A stretch of 64,000 nt of DNA from an uncultured Prevotellaceae bacterium (GCA_902769705.1 CACXPX010000008.1:35588-99587), one strand, 5' to 3'; positions 8,346-16,824 are shown, counted from the stretch's first letter. Numbers and translations are program-made. Notes: generated from the letters alone by a model not told the origin.

Positions 8346-9725
8346 ATGCCGTATTTGTTTACATCAGAATCAGTATCGGAAGGCCATCCCGACAAGGTAG
8401 CCGACCAGATTAGTGACGCTATATTAGACCAGTTTCTGGCCTACGACCCCGATGCCCGTTGCGCCATCGAATCGTTTGTGACAACGGGCCAAGTGGTGAT
8501 TATGGGTGAGGTGAAGTCTGAGGCCTACATCGACCTGCAGACGATGGCTCGCCGCACCATCAACAAGATTGGCTACACGAAGTCGGAATACCAGTTCGAC
8601 GGAAACTCGTGTGGTGTGCTTACAGCCATTCACGAGCAAAGCGACGACATCAACCGAGGCGTTGACCGTGCCGCATGGATGAAGACCCCCTCTGGCTCCC
8701 CCTGTTTAGGGGGAGAAGGGAAGTCCTCCCTAAACAGGGAGGATTTAGGAGAGTCTATCAACCAAGGTGCTGGTGACCAAGGCATGATGTTCGGCTATGC
8801 AGTGAACGAGACGGAGGATTATATGCCCGTTTCGCTGCATTTGGCTCATCTGTTGATGCGCACGCTGGCGGATATTCGAAAGGAAGGAAAGGTGATGACC
8901 TATCTGCGCCCCGATGCAAAGAGTCAGGTGACGGTGGAATACAGCGACGAAGGCATTCCACAACGCATCCACACCATCGTTGTCAGCACCCAGCACGACG
9001 AATTTGATGAAGACGAAGCCATGCTTTCCCGCATCCAAGACGACGTCATCCATATTCTCATCCCGCGCGTGAAGCAGCAGATACGCAGCCAAAAGGTGCT
9101 CGATCTCTTCGGTTCGGACAACTACTATGTCAACCCGACCGACAACATCGGCGAGGTCCCGGGCATCAAGGTCTATGTCAATCCTACGGGCAAGTTCGTC
9201 ATCGGCGGTCCTCATGGCGATACAGGACTGACTGGCCGCAAAATCATTGTCGACACCTATGGCGGTAAGGGAGCCCACGGCGGCGGTGCCTTCTCGGGCA
9301 AGGATTCGTCTAAGGTGGACCGCTCGGCAGCTTACGCCGCCCGTCACATTGCCAAGAACATGGTGGCTGCTGGTGTGAGCGACGAGATATTGGTGCAGGT
9401 GAGTTATGCCATCGGTGTGGCCAAACCCATGAACATCTACGTCAACACCTACGGACGTTCGCGCGTTCAGATGAGCGACGGCGAGATTGCCAAGAAGATT
9501 GAACAATTGTTCGACCTGCGCCCCAAAGTGATTGAACGCACATTGAAGTTGCGCCAGCCCATGTATCTGGAGACTGCCGCCTACGGACATATGGGCCGCA
9601 AGAACGAGGTGGTGAAGAAAGAATTCACATCGCGCTATCACGAGACGCGCGTCATCGACGTGGAACTTTTCACTTGGGAGAAGCTCGACCGCGTTGACGA
9701 CATCCGTCGTGCATTCAACCTCTAA
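8346..9725 (+). CDS. metK: S-adenosylmethionine synthetase with an in-frame repeat-derived insertion
   Basis: 459 residues. Makes SAM from methionine and ATP. Start at 8346 is supported by the ribosome-binding sequence AGGAGG 9 bp upstream and by the family start [17 protein letters not shown]. Conserved motifs: [54 protein letters not shown]. Between GVDR and INQGAGDQG there are 29 residues (109-137; bases 8670-8756) where relatives have about three. This stretch is encoded by two hairpins of the GC-rich palindromic repeat found between genes elsewhere in the window. It lies at the mobile active-site loop known from E. coli MetK. The frame is kept throughout and no stop arises, so the enzyme is presumably functional. 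Single-gene transcription unit. Confidence 0.95.
   Translation: MPYLFTSESVSEGHPDKVADQISDAILDQFLAYDPDARCAIESFVTTGQVVIMGEVKSEAYIDLQTMARRTINKIGYTKSEYQFDGNSCGVLTAIHEQSDDINRGVDRAAWMKTPSGSPCLGGEGKSSLNREDLGESINQGAGDQGMMFGYAVNETEDYMPVSLHLAHLLMRTLADIRKEGKVMTYLRPDAKSQVTVEYSDEGIPQRIHTIVVSTQHDEFDEDEAMLSRIQDDVIHILIPRVKQQIRSQKVLDLFGSDNYYVNPTDNIGEVPGIKVYVNPTGKFVIGGPHGDTGLTGRKIIVDTYGGKGAHGGGAFSGKDSSKVDRSAAYAARHIAKNMVAAGVSDEILVQVSYAIGVAKPMNIYVNTYGRSRVQMSDGEIAKKIEQLFDLRPKVIERTLKLRQPMYLETAAYGHMGRKNEVVKKEFTSRYHETRVIDVELFTWEKLDRVDDIRRAFNL
8680..8756. repeat. GC-rich palindromic repeat pair inside metK
   Basis: Two hairpins, CTCCCCC-TGTTTA-GGGGGAG (8694-8713) and TCCTCCCT-AAAC-AGGGAGGA (8724-8743), are in opposite orientation to each other and flanked by GACCCCCTC and GGAGAGTC. 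Both match the consensus of the intergenic copies at 24217, 24367, 59218 and 60473. The whole inserted stretch is a multiple of three. Confidence 0.8.
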
Positions 9726-9765
9726 CCTTTCCGAGTACCTCTGGTAAGTATAGAAAAAACATCTC

Positions 9766-10788
9766 ATGAGACAAGACTCCATCAGCGCCCATACCACCGC
9801 TGCCGTTGGCGACAGCGGCCAGGTCAACGTGTCGGCACAACCCCATGTGCTGACACCGAAGGAGGTGCTGAGTTGGTTGCCTAAGGACGCCACTCCCGCA
9901 CAGCAGGACTCGGCCATCCAGCGGCATATCAAAGCCTCAGAGATTCATTGGAGCGAACAGCCCGACACACTGCACATGCCTGGTCACACAAAGGGCAGAA
10001 GCCTGCGCGACGTCAGTCTGCCGCAATACTACCGCGAGTCGTTTTTCTCGAAAGACTCGATGTTCCACCCCGAACTCAGCGGTGGGCGATATGGCGTGGC
10101 AGGCGACCCTGTACCCTACTCCATCGCTGGCGACAACCTCATCACAAGTCTGCTCCTTGGCTGCTTCGTGCTGGCGATGATCAGTTTCTCGCGGTCCATG
10201 CAGTTCATCATCCGACAGGGCAAGAACTTCTTCTACGTGCCTCGTGGCAACACCTCTACGTTTGCCGAGACATCGGGCGAACTGTGGGTGCAGATGTTCC
10301 TGGTGGTGCAGACATGTCTGCTCTTTTCGCTCATCTACTTTTTCTATACTCGCACCTACATCGCAGACACGTTCACGATAGAGCACTATCAGATAATTGG
10401 CATCTTCACAGCCGTTATGGCAGCCTATTTTCTGGTAAAGGCAGCGGCCTATTGGGCAGTAGGATGGGTGTTTTTTGATAGGAAAAAAAATGAACAATGG
10501 ATGAAGACATATCTCTACCTGATCTCCATGGAAGGAGTGTTGTTGTTCCCCGTTGTAATGTTGCTTGCCTACTTCAATTTGCCAATGGAAAATGCCATTG
10601 TTTACGTTGGAATTGTTGTCATTTTGGGCAAAATCCTTTCTTTTTACAAGACTTATGTTATCTTTTTCAGAGGAAACGGCATTTTTCTGCAAAATTTTTT
10701 GTACTTTTGTGCGCTCGAAATGACACCTCTCGCTTCGTTGTGGGGTGTTTTGGTCATTATAAACAGTTTTTTAAAAGTAAATTTTTAG
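9766..10788 (+). CDS. DUF4271 domain membrane protein
   Basis: 340 residues; a family confined to Bacteroidetes with no known biochemical role. The N-terminal 130 residues are polar and contain SLPQYYRESFFSKD followed by GVAGDPVPYSIAGDN, a stretch typical of the family. From about residue 125 there are six to seven hydrophobic segments (for example LLLGCFVLAMISF, VVQTCLLFSLIYFF, GVLLFPVVMLLAYF, VGIVVILGKILSF), so it is an integral inner-membrane protein. It ends 7 bp before hemD and leads a run of genes (hemD, rnpA, yidD) on the same strand. This neighbourhood suggests co-expression with haem and RNA-processing genes but not a function. Confidence 0.85.
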   Translation: MRQDSISAHTTAAVGDSGQVNVSAQPHVLTPKEVLSWLPKDATPAQQDSAIQRHIKASEIHWSEQPDTLHMPGHTKGRSLRDVSLPQYYRESFFSKDSMFHPELSGGRYGVAGDPVPYSIAGDNLITSLLLGCFVLAMISFSRSMQFIIRQGKNFFYVPRGNTSTFAETSGELWVQMFLVVQTCLLFSLIYFFYTRTYIADTFTIEHYQIIGIFTAVMAAYFLVKAAAYWAVGWVFFDRKKNEQWMKTYLYLISMEGVLLFPVVMLLAYFNLPMENAIVYVGIVVILGKILSFYKTYVIFFRGNGIFLQNFLYFCALEMTPLASLWGVLVIINSFLKVNF

Positions 10789-10795
10789 GACACAG

Positions 10796-11548
10796 ATGAT
10801 TAAGAAGATTTTGGTTTCGCAACCCAAACCGACAAGTGAGAAGTCACCTTATTACGACATTGCCGAGGAGCATGGAGTAGACTTGATATTCCGCCCGTTC
10901 ATCAAAGTGGAGGGTATCACGGCAAAGGATTTCCGCCAGCAGAAGGTGAGCATTCTCGACCATAGCGCCATTGTTTTCACATCGCGCCACGCCATAGACC
11001 ATTTCTTCAAACTGGCAAAAGAACTGCGTGTCACCATTCCTGAGGACATGAAGTATTTCTGTGTCACGGAAACCATTGCACTGTACATCCAAAAATATGT
11101 GCAGTATCGCAAGCGCAAGGTGTTCTTCGGAACAACGGGCAAGATTCAAGACCTGATTCCACAGATGGTGAAGCACAAGACCGAGAAATACCTGGTTCCA
11201 CAGAGCGACGTCCATACCGACGAAATCAAGAACCTGCTCGACTCCAAGAAACTGCAGCATACAGAATGTGTGATGTATCGCACCGTGTCGAACGACTTCA
11301 CAGAAGAGGAAATCAAGAACTTCGACTACGACATGCTCATCTTCTTCAGCCCCACAGGTATTCAGTCGCTAACCAAGAACTTCCCCGAGTTCAAGCAAGG
11401 CGACATCCGCATTGGAACATTCGGCCCTTCAACGGCCAAAGCTGTGGAAGACATGGGATTGCGACTCGACCTTCAGGCTCCCTCTGAGAAGTATCCTTCG
11501 ATGACAAGCGCACTGAAAGCCTACTTGCAAGAAAACAATAAGAAATAA
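10796..11548 (+). CDS. hemD: Uroporphyrinogen-III synthase
   Basis: 250 residues, normal length. Closes hydroxymethylbilane into uroporphyrinogen III with inversion of ring D; cytoplasmic. The two-domain alpha/beta fold is suggested by the N-terminal ILVSQPKP..SPYYDIAEE, the central IVFTSRHAIDHFF, and the C-terminal FFSPTGIQSLTKNF and GTFGPSTAKAVEDMGL, which are typical positions in this poorly conserved family. The gene follows the DUF4271 gene by 7 bp and precedes rnpA by 18 bp. No other tetrapyrrole gene is in the window. Assignment rests on these family landmarks rather than catalytic residues, which the family lacks. Confidence 0.88.
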   Translation: MIKKILVSQPKPTSEKSPYYDIAEEHGVDLIFRPFIKVEGITAKDFRQQKVSILDHSAIVFTSRHAIDHFFKLAKELRVTIPEDMKYFCVTETIALYIQKYVQYRKRKVFFGTTGKIQDLIPQMVKHKTEKYLVPQSDVHTDEIKNLLDSKKLQHTECVMYRTVSNDFTEEEIKNFDYDMLIFFSPTGIQSLTKNFPEFKQGDIRIGTFGPSTAKAVEDMGLRLDLQAPSEKYPSMTSALKAYLQENNKK

Positions 11549-11566
11549 ACGGAAACAGAGTAAACG

Positions 11567-11968
11567 ATGTCTGCATCCGGCACTCTCACACTAAGAAAGG
11601 AAGAGCGGACATGCAGCAAAAAGCTGATAGAGCAACTCTTCAATGGCGGCACCGCTCGGTCGATGTCGTCGTTTCCTTTAAGGGCTGTCTACATGCTGGT
11701 ACCCCGAACGGCAAGCATGCCACCGGCACAGATGATGGTCAGCGTGCCCAAGCGATGCTTCAAGCATGCTGTCGACCGCAACCTCGTAAAGCGACAGGTG
11801 CGCGAAGCCTATCGTAAAAACAAGCAGGTGCTGCTCCAAGCGATGGAGTCGCACGAGAAAGAAGGACTTGTGGTGTCGTTCATCTGGTTGGAGAACAAAC
11901 TGCACGACAGCCACTCCGTAGAGCACCACATCGTTGAACTGTTAAGACACATCAGCGAACGGCTATGA
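11567..11968 (+). CDS. rnpA: Ribonuclease P protein component
   Basis: 133 residues. The protein subunit of RNase P helps the catalytic RNA bind and cleave pre-tRNA leaders. The family RNR signature is clear as [19 protein letters not shown] (about residues 67-85), preceded by [13 protein letters not shown]. The start at 11567 gives the usual short N-terminal tail before [17 protein letters not shown]. The stop overlaps the yidD start by 4 bp (ATGA), the arrangement conserved in many bacteria, where rnpA and yidD are translationally coupled. The RNA subunit gene was not seen in the window. Confidence 0.95.
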   Translation: MSASGTLTLRKEERTCSKKLIEQLFNGGTARSMSSFPLRAVYMLVPRTASMPPAQMMVSVPKRCFKHAVDRNLVKRQVREAYRKNKQVLLQAMESHEKEGLVVSFIWLENKLHDSHSVEHHIVELLRHISERL

Positions 11969-12216
11969 ACATCTTGAAGTCCCTGCTCCGAAAAGTGTCG
12001 CGCGTCATAGTATGGCTCATGTTGCTGCCCATCCGCTTCTATCAGGTCTGCATCTCTCCCTACACCCCACCCTCGTGCCGATTCACACCCACATGCTCTG
12101 AATATGCCCGGCAAGCGCTCATCAAGCATGGTCCCATCAAAGGTCTGGCATTGGCCATCTGGCGCATCCTGCGCTGCAATCCGTGGGGCGGCTCGGGTTA
12201 CGACCCAGTACCTTAG
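11965..12216 (+). CDS. yidD: Membrane protein insertion efficiency factor YidD
   Basis: 83 residues. YidD is a small amphipathic inner-membrane-associated protein thought to help YidC insert membrane proteins. The family core is complete: [27 protein letters not shown], with the conserved cysteines, then [29 protein letters not shown]. Overlaps rnpA by 4 bp and is followed by 51 bp to tyrS, which contain a GATGAAA heptamer run. The usual neighbour yidC is not in this window. Confidence 0.95.
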   Translation: MNILKSLLRKVSRVIVWLMLLPIRFYQVCISPYTPPSCRFTPTCSEYARQALIKHGPIKGLALAIWRILRCNPWGGSGYDPVP

Positions 12217-12219
12217 GAA

Positions 12220-12245
12220 TGAAAGATGAAAGATGAAAGATGAAA
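12220..12245. repeat. Heptamer run (GATGAAA)3 between yidD and tyrS
   Basis: Three tandem copies of AGATGAA plus a degenerate fourth (GATGAAAAATT). Belongs to the same class of short-word tandem repeats as 3947-3979. Confidence 0.7.
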
Positions 12246-12267
12246 AATTAAAATACAAATATATTCG

Positions 12268-13566
12268 ATGAGAAAGAACTTTGTTGAAGAACTCCGCTGG
12301 CGCGGAATGCTGGCACAAATCATGCCAGGAACAGAAGAACTCCTGCAAAAGGAGATGGTAACGGCTTATCTGGGTACCGACCCCACTGCCGACTCGCTAC
12401 ACATCGGACACCTCTGCGGCATCATGATGCTGCGCCACCTGCAACGTTGCGGACACAAACCCATCATCCTCGTTGGCGGTGCCACAGGCATGATTGGCGA
12501 CCCCAGTGGCAAGAGCCAAGAGCGCAACCTGCTGAACGACGAGACACTGCGCCACAACCAGGAGTGCATCAAGGCACAAGTGGCCAAGTTCCTCGATTTC
12601 GAGTCAAAGGAACCTAACGCCGCCGAGATGGTGAACAACTACGACTGGATGAAGGACTTCACCTTCCTCGACTTCGCTCGTGAGGTGGGTAAGCACATCA
12701 CCGTGAACTACATGATGGCAAAAGACAGCGTGCAGCAGCGCCTCAATGGTACGGCACGCGACGGTCTTTCCTTCACCGAGTTCACCTACCAGCTGCTGCA
12801 GGGCTACGACTTCCTCTATCTCTATCAGCACAAGGGTGTGAAGTTGCAGCTAGGTGGCAACGACCAGTGGGGCAACATGACCACCGGCACCGAGCTCATC
12901 CGCCGCACCCTGGGCAACGACGTGGAGACCTTTGCCCTGACCTGCCCGCTCATCACCAAGAGCGATGGCAAGAAGTTCGGCAAGACAGAGTCGGGCAACG
13001 TTTGGCTCGACCCGAAGCGCACCAGCCCCTATCGTTTCTACCAGTTCTGGCTCAACGTCAGCGACGAGGAAGCTGAGAAGTACATCAAGATTTTCACCTC
13101 TTTGGACAAGGAGACCATCGATGCACTCATCGAGGAGCATCGCCAAGATCCAGGCCGCCGCACACTGCAGCGCCGTCTCGGCGAGGAAGTCACCGTGATG
13201 GTGCATGGCCGCGAAGCTTATGACATGGCCATCGAAGCCTCGAACATCCTCTTCGGAAAGGCAACAAAGGAAGCCCTCGAGCGTCTCGATGAGCAGACTT
13301 TCCTCGATGTCTTCGACGGTGTGCCCCACTTCGACATCGCTGCCGACCAACTCGGTCAACCCGCCATCGAACTGTTCACCACTGCTGCTCCCGTCTTCCC
13401 CTCAAAGGGTGAAATGCGCAAGATGGTGCAAGGTGGTGGTGTAAGCCTCAACAAGGAGAAACTTGCTGACGCCCAACGCCCCATCACCAGCGACGACCTC
13501 ATCGATGGCAAATACCTGCTCGCACAGAAAGGCAAGAAGAACTACTTCCTGCTGACGGTGAAGTAA
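12268..13566 (+). CDS. tyrS: Tyrosyl-tRNA synthetase
   Basis: 432 residues, full length for the bacterial TyrRS. Charges tRNA-Tyr through a tyrosyl-adenylate. Visible: class I HIGH motif at 45-48 ([12 protein letters not shown]), [14 protein letters not shown], the tyrosine-binding [24 protein letters not shown] stretch (start YDFLYLYQ), the KMSKS equivalent in [13 protein letters not shown], and a C-terminal S4 RNA-binding domain beginning near [16 protein letters not shown]. Likely transcribed as the last gene of the DUF4271-hemD-rnpA-yidD run or from its own start in the short repeat-bearing gap. Confidence 0.97.
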   Translation: MRKNFVEELRWRGMLAQIMPGTEELLQKEMVTAYLGTDPTADSLHIGHLCGIMMLRHLQRCGHKPIILVGGATGMIGDPSGKSQERNLLNDETLRHNQECIKAQVAKFLDFESKEPNAAEMVNNYDWMKDFTFLDFAREVGKHITVNYMMAKDSVQQRLNGTARDGLSFTEFTYQLLQGYDFLYLYQHKGVKLQLGGNDQWGNMTTGTELIRRTLGNDVETFALTCPLITKSDGKKFGKTESGNVWLDPKRTSPYRFYQFWLNVSDEEAEKYIKIFTSLDKETIDALIEEHRQDPGRRTLQRRLGEEVTVMVHGREAYDMAIEASNILFGKATKEALERLDEQTFLDVFDGVPHFDIAADQLGQPAIELFTTAAPVFPSKGEMRKMVQGGGVSLNKEKLADAQRPITSDDLIDGKYLLAQKGKKNYFLLTVK

Positions 13567-13657
13567 AAGGCTGACTATTACGGCATTTAAACCCCTACAC
13601 TTTAGGCCTCTGCCAATAAACTGTCAAAACCACTTTTGAGAAAAAACAGCTGAAAAA

Positions 13658-13689
13658 TTTGGCAGAAGCAAGAAAATGTAGTATCTTTG
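13658..13689 (+). promoter_or_regulatory. tRNA-Gln promoter, full consensus
   Basis: TTTG (13658-13661), 20 bp, TATCTTTG (13682-13689). Transcription would start near 13696, eleven bases before the mature tRNA. Confidence 0.8.
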
Positions 13690-13706
13690 CAGCCGCAAAC
13701 CGTGAT

Positions 13707-13777
13707 TGGGTGATGGTGTAACGGTAACACTACAGGTTTTGGTTCTGTCATTCCCGGTTCGAATCCGAGTCACCCAA
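13707..13777 (+). tRNA. tRNA-Gln (anticodon TTG)
   Basis: Acceptor arms TGGGTGA and TCACCCA pair over 7 bp; the D arm is GGTGTAACGGTAACAC; the anticodon loop TTTTGGT sits between ACAGG and TCTGT; the T arm is CCCGGTTCGAATCCGAG. The 3' CCA is not encoded. It reads CAA and, by wobble, CAG glutamine codons. Confidence 0.95.
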
Positions 13778-13802
13778 CTTATGGAAAGTATTAATCAAAT
13801 TT

Positions 13803-13838
13803 AAATCGTATCGCTTTTTAGGGCGGTACGATTTTTTT
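13803..13838 (+). terminator. Intrinsic terminator of the tRNA-Gln unit
   Basis: AAATCGTATCGC and GCGGTACGATTT form a 12-bp stem (one mismatch) around TTTTTAGG, followed by a run of T. A TACCTTTG box follows at 13840-13847 without a matching -33. Confidence 0.85.
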
Positions 13839-13903
13839 GTACCTTTGACTTCATCGAAGATACTCTCGTTCGGAAATAAAAAAGAAAAAAACAAGTGTTT
13901 CTT

Positions 13904-13934
13904 TTTGTTTTTCGCTCACTTATTCGTACCTTTG
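13904..13934 (+). promoter_or_regulatory. kduI promoter, full consensus
   Basis: TTTG (13904-13907), 19 bp, TACCTTTG (13927-13934); expected start of transcription near 13941, giving a leader of about 40 nt before the kduI ATG. Confidence 0.8.
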
Positions 13935-13980
13935 CGGAAAGAAAAACTATTAAAACAAAAACGAGAAACATTACAGCAAA

Positions 13981-14823
13981 ATGAAGACAAATTATGAAAT
14001 CCGCTATGCGGCCCATCCCGAGGACGCAAAGAGCTATGACACCCAGCGCATCCGCCGCGACTTCCTGATTGAGAAAGTGTTTGCACAAGACGAAGTGAAC
14101 ATGGTCTATTCGATGTACGACCGTATGGTTGTGGGCGGTGCAATGCCCGTGGCCGAGGAACTGAAACTAGAAGCCATCGACCCGCTGAAGGCTCCGTTCT
14201 TTACCACACGCCGAGAGGTAGGAATCTTCAACGTGGGTGGTGCCGGCTGCGTGAAGGTGGGCGACGAAGTCTTCGAGCTCGACTTCAAGGAGGCTCTCTA
14301 CATCGGTCGTGGCGACCGCGACGTGGTGTTCTGCTCGAAAGACGCCAAGAACCCCGCCAAGTTCTATTTCAACTCCACAACGGCCCACGCCGAATATCCC
14401 TGCAAGAAGATTACGAAGAAAGACGCTGTGGTGGCCCACATGGGTTCGCTGGAGATGTCGAACGAGCGCAACATCAACAAGATGATTGTCAACCAGGTGC
14501 TGCCCACATGCCAGCTGCAGATGGGTATGACCGAACTGGCCACAGGAAGCGTTTGGAACACGATGCCCGCCCACGTCCACTCGCGCCGCATGGAGGCCTA
14601 TTTCTATTTCGAAGTGCCCGAAGACCAAGCCGTATGCCATTTCATGGGCGAAGTGGAAGAGACACGTCACATCTGGATGCGTGGCGACCAAGCCGTGCTA
14701 TCGCCCGAATGGAGCATCCACTCTGCAGCCGCCACCCATAACTACACCTTCATATGGGGTATGGGAGGTGAGAATCTCGACTATGGAGATCAGGACTTTT
14801 CGTTAATTACGGATTTGCGATAA
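13981..14823 (+). CDS. kduI: 5-dehydro-4-deoxy-D-glucuronate isomerase
   Basis: 280 residues, the normal length. Isomerises 5-keto-4-deoxyuronate, released from pectin or other polyuronides by lyases, to 3-deoxy-D-glycero-2,5-hexodiulosonate. The cupin zinc site is visible as PAHVHSRRMEAYFYFE (two His and a Glu), with the fourth ligand expected in the C-terminal WSIHSAAATHNYTFIWGMGGEN. Has its own promoter at 13904-13934. Its pathway partner kduD lies downstream, but a four-helix-bundle gene with repeat arms sits between them, splitting a pair that is adjacent in most Bacteroidetes. The pair converts unsaturated uronates to KDG. Confidence 0.96.
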   Translation: MKTNYEIRYAAHPEDAKSYDTQRIRRDFLIEKVFAQDEVNMVYSMYDRMVVGGAMPVAEELKLEAIDPLKAPFFTTRREVGIFNVGGAGCVKVGDEVFELDFKEALYIGRGDRDVVFCSKDAKNPAKFYFNSTTAHAEYPCKKITKKDAVVAHMGSLEMSNERNINKMIVNQVLPTCQLQMGMTELATGSVWNTMPAHVHSRRMEAYFYFEVPEDQAVCHFMGEVEETRHIWMRGDQAVLSPEWSIHSAAATHNYTFIWGMGGENLDYGDQDFSLITDLR

Positions 14824-14825
14824 AG

Positions 14826-14881
14826 GTGTAGGAGTTTGGGAGTTTAGGAGTTTGGAAGTTTAGGAGTTTGGGAGTTTGGAC
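14826..14881. repeat. Left arm: octamer run (GGAGTTTG/A)n
   Basis: About six tandem copies of GGAGTTTG or GGAGTTTA. The inverted complement (CAAACTCCC and TAAACTCCC words) occurs at 15338-15377, so the two arms bracket the four-helix-bundle gene. Confidence 0.8.
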
Positions 14882-14919
14882 AATAGTTTTGAATATAGAT
14901 AGTTTACAGAAATAGTCAA

Positions 14920-15294
14920 ATGGCAACTTTCACATTTCAAAACATTCAAGCATGGCAAATGGCTCATGAATTCACGAAACTGGTATATCAAATTACCAAG
15001 TCTTTTCCTGAAGAAGAACGATTTGGCCTTACGTCTCAATTCCGACGCGCGGCAGTCTCAATTGGTGCAAATATTGCAGAAGGATACAAGAAATTGAGCA
15101 AAGCCGATAAACTTCGTTTCCTGAATATCTCAGAAGGCAGTATGTCAGAATGCATGAACTACATCATTCTAGCGAAAGACCTTGAATACATCAACGATTT
15201 GCAGTATGAACAACTATGTTCTACTATTGGAAGTGCAGGTCGACTTCTTACAGCATATTGTAATGGAATTATCAATAATAATGCATTAAAATAA
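14920..15294 (+). CDS. Four-helix-bundle protein (23S rRNA intervening-sequence / Avd-like family)
   Basis: 124 residues, matching the family length. Diagnostic stretches: FQNIQAWQMAHEFTKLVYQ, FPEEERFGLTSQFRRAAVSIGANIAEG, and FLNISEGSMSECMNYI. Relatives are encoded inside 23S rRNA insertions or act as the Avd accessory protein of diversity-generating retroelements; others stand alone with no known role. No rRNA gene, reverse transcriptase or variable repeat is nearby, so it is a solitary copy. It sits between kduI and kduD and is bracketed by inverted octamer-repeat arms (14826-14881 and 15338-15377), which suggests that the gene arrived as a small cassette. The basic, aromatic surface of the family suggests nucleic-acid binding. 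Function here is unknown. Confidence 0.9.
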   Translation: MATFTFQNIQAWQMAHEFTKLVYQITKSFPEEERFGLTSQFRRAAVSIGANIAEGYKKLSKADKLRFLNISEGSMSECMNYIILAKDLEYINDLQYEQLCSTIGSAGRLLTAYCNGIINNNALK

Positions 15295-15337
15295 CGATGG
15301 AGTAAAGGGTTTAAGTGAGTTAAGAAGTTTTGGCTAA

Positions 15338-15377
15338 TGTCCAAACTCCCAATCCCCTAAACTCCCAAACTCCCAAA
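15338..15377. repeat. Right arm: inverted octamer run (CAAACTCC/TAAACTCC)n
   Basis: CCAAACTCCCAATCCC, CTAAACTCCC and AAACTCCCAAA words are the reverse complement of the left arm at 14826-14881. The arms end 13 bp before kduD. Confidence 0.8.
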
Positions 15378-15389
15378 AACAATTAAGAA

Positions 15390-16190
15390 ATGAACAACTT
15401 GTTTTCATTAGAGGGTAAGAACGCGTGGATTACTGGCGCATCTTACGGTATTGGTTTCAACATCGCGAAGGCTTTTGTAGCTGCTGGGGCGAAAACCATC
15501 ATCTTCAACGACATCAACGAGGCTGCGCTAGAGCGTGGTCTGAACAACTACAAGGAAGCCGGCATCGAGAACGTGAAGGGCTATGTTTGCGATGTGACGA
15601 AGGAAGACGACGTGAAGGCACTTGTTGAAAAGATTCACGAAGAAGTGGGACAGATTGACATTCTGGTGAACAACGCCGGTATCATCAAGCGCATCCCCAT
15701 GCACGAGATGAAACGTGCCGAATTCCAGCAGGTTATCGACATCGACCTCGTAGGACCGTTCATCTGCTCGAGTGCTGTGCTGCCCGAGATGATGGAGCGT
15801 CGCGAAGGTAAAATCATCAACATCTGCTCGATGATGAGCGAACTGGGACGCGAGACTGTCTCTGCCTATGCTGCCGCAAAGGGTGGATTGAAGATGCTCA
15901 CGCGCAACATCTGCTCGGAGTATGGCGAATACAACATCCAATGCAACGGTATTGGCCCGGGCTACATCGCCACACCACAGACCGCACCGCTACGCGAGCG
16001 CCAACCCGACGGCAGTCGTCACCCATTTGATTCGTTCATCTGCGCCAAGACGCCTGCAGGACGTTGGCTGGAGCCTGAGGAACTGGGCGGTCCCGCTGTG
16101 TTCCTGGCTTCACACGCCAGCGATGCCGTGAATGGTCATGTGCTTTATGTTGACGGCGGTATCCTTGCCTACATCGGCAAGCAGCCTTAA
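15390..16190 (+). CDS. kduD: 2-dehydro-3-deoxy-D-gluconate 5-dehydrogenase (SDR family)
   Basis: 266 residues, a classical short-chain dehydrogenase. Reduces 3-deoxy-D-glycero-2,5-hexodiulosonate to 2-keto-3-deoxygluconate, the step after kduI. Seen: the nucleotide-binding TGASYGIG near the N-terminus, NNAGI, the catalytic Ser in INICSMMSELG, and the Tyr-x-x-x-Lys pair in SAYAAAKGG, followed by NGIGPGYIATP and the C-terminal HVLYVDGGILAYIG. Gluconate 5-dehydrogenases look similar; the neighbouring kduI favours KduD. It probably relies on the kduI promoter reading through the inserted cassette, or on an unseen promoter. Ends at a strong terminator. Confidence 0.93.
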   Translation: MNNLFSLEGKNAWITGASYGIGFNIAKAFVAAGAKTIIFNDINEAALERGLNNYKEAGIENVKGYVCDVTKEDDVKALVEKIHEEVGQIDILVNNAGIIKRIPMHEMKRAEFQQVIDIDLVGPFICSSAVLPEMMERREGKIINICSMMSELGRETVSAYAAAKGGLKMLTRNICSEYGEYNIQCNGIGPGYIATPQTAPLRERQPDGSRHPFDSFICAKTPAGRWLEPEELGGPAVFLASHASDAVNGHVLYVDGGILAYIGKQP

Positions 16191-16220
16191 TGCGCAGAAA
16201 AACAATCTCGTTTAACGATG

Positions 16221-16256
16221 AAGTCTGGACACACGCAAATGTGCCCAGACTTTTTT
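16221..16256 (+). terminator. Terminator after kduD
   Basis: AAGTCTGG-A-CAC pairs with GTG-C-CCAGACTT around ACGCAAAT, followed directly by TTTTTT. A textbook intrinsic terminator for the kdu operon. Confidence 0.88.
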
Positions 16257-16274
16257 CTTGCTTCACCATTCGTG

Positions 16275-16668
16275 AGTATGAATGTTGGTTGTCAAGATTA
16301 TTCTGAATTTCACCCCCACGAGAAGGCCATCGGTTGAAAATAATTTTCTTTCGTGGGCAAATATGCGAAAAATAAGTGTTTGGGGAAGTTGTTGACTATC
16401 AATGCTTTCCGTTTTCTTTACATCTTTTTAGTTTGTTAAAGCTATGCTTTGGGGTTGTCAGAGCTATGCTTTGAGGCTCTCACTTGTGGCAAATGAGCGG
16501 CTCAAAGGCCACAAATGGCAAGGTCAAAAGCCACAAATGACACGCCAAAAGACTAGAAATGGCGATTCAAGAGGCTGAAAACGGAAGGACAATACGCCAA
16601 AGCATAGGTTTCCTTTTTCTAGAATGAACGAAAAAGTTGACAAGAATTTGTTGTGGTTTTTCAAAATA
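16275..16668 (-). repeat. ~390-bp composite repeat, copy A (inverted)
   Basis: Read on the minus strand it starts with TTTTTGAAAAACCACAACAA near 16660, includes TTGTCAACTTTTTCGTTCAT, then array 2 in the middle, then GATGTAAAGAAAACGGAAA, ATTTTTCGCATATTTG, TTTTCAACCGATGGCCTTCT and CGTGGGGGTGAAATTCAGAA. The same order is found on the plus strand at 36749-37150 and, truncated, at 62752-62910. No open reading frame is shared by the copies. The remainder of the 16191-16901 gap (16669-16824) is AT-rich and shows nothing recognisable. Confidence 0.85.
16432..16607. repeat. Eight 22-bp modules at the core of copy A (array 2)
   Basis: Two modules with AAAGCTATGCTTTG or AGAGCTATGCTTTG (16432-16475), then CTCACTTGTGGCAAATGAG, then four modules carrying the word in the opposite sense (GGCCACAAATGG, AGCCACAAATGAC and decayed forms, 16498-16585), then GGACAATACGCCAAAGCATA. 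Every module boundary falls on a 22-bp step even where the word reverses orientation. Confidence 0.85.
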
Positions 16669-16824
16669 ATAAAGGACTATAAAAGAAGTCTGATGCCATT
16701 CAACTACAAAAAAGTTACATTACAAAACGCTTCCGACCTCTATAAATCGTGAACCAACAACACTATAATTGCCTATTTCTCGGCCATTAAGAATGAAAAT
16801 CCTTGAGCATTGACATACTATTCA

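Noticed and set aside
8670-8756. Frameshift or pseudogene in metK
   Set aside because: The extra stretch is a multiple of three, has no stop, and all catalytic motifs before and after are in one frame, so it is an insertion in an intact gene.
13840-13847. TACCTTTG as an extra promoter between tRNA-Gln and kduI
   Set aside because: No TTTG at the correct distance, and the next box (13927-13934) has the full consensus, so this is probably chance.
14920-15294. Remnant of a 23S rRNA intervening sequence or of a diversity-generating retroelement
   Set aside because: No rRNA sequence, reverse transcriptase, template or variable repeat is nearby; the protein gene stands alone.
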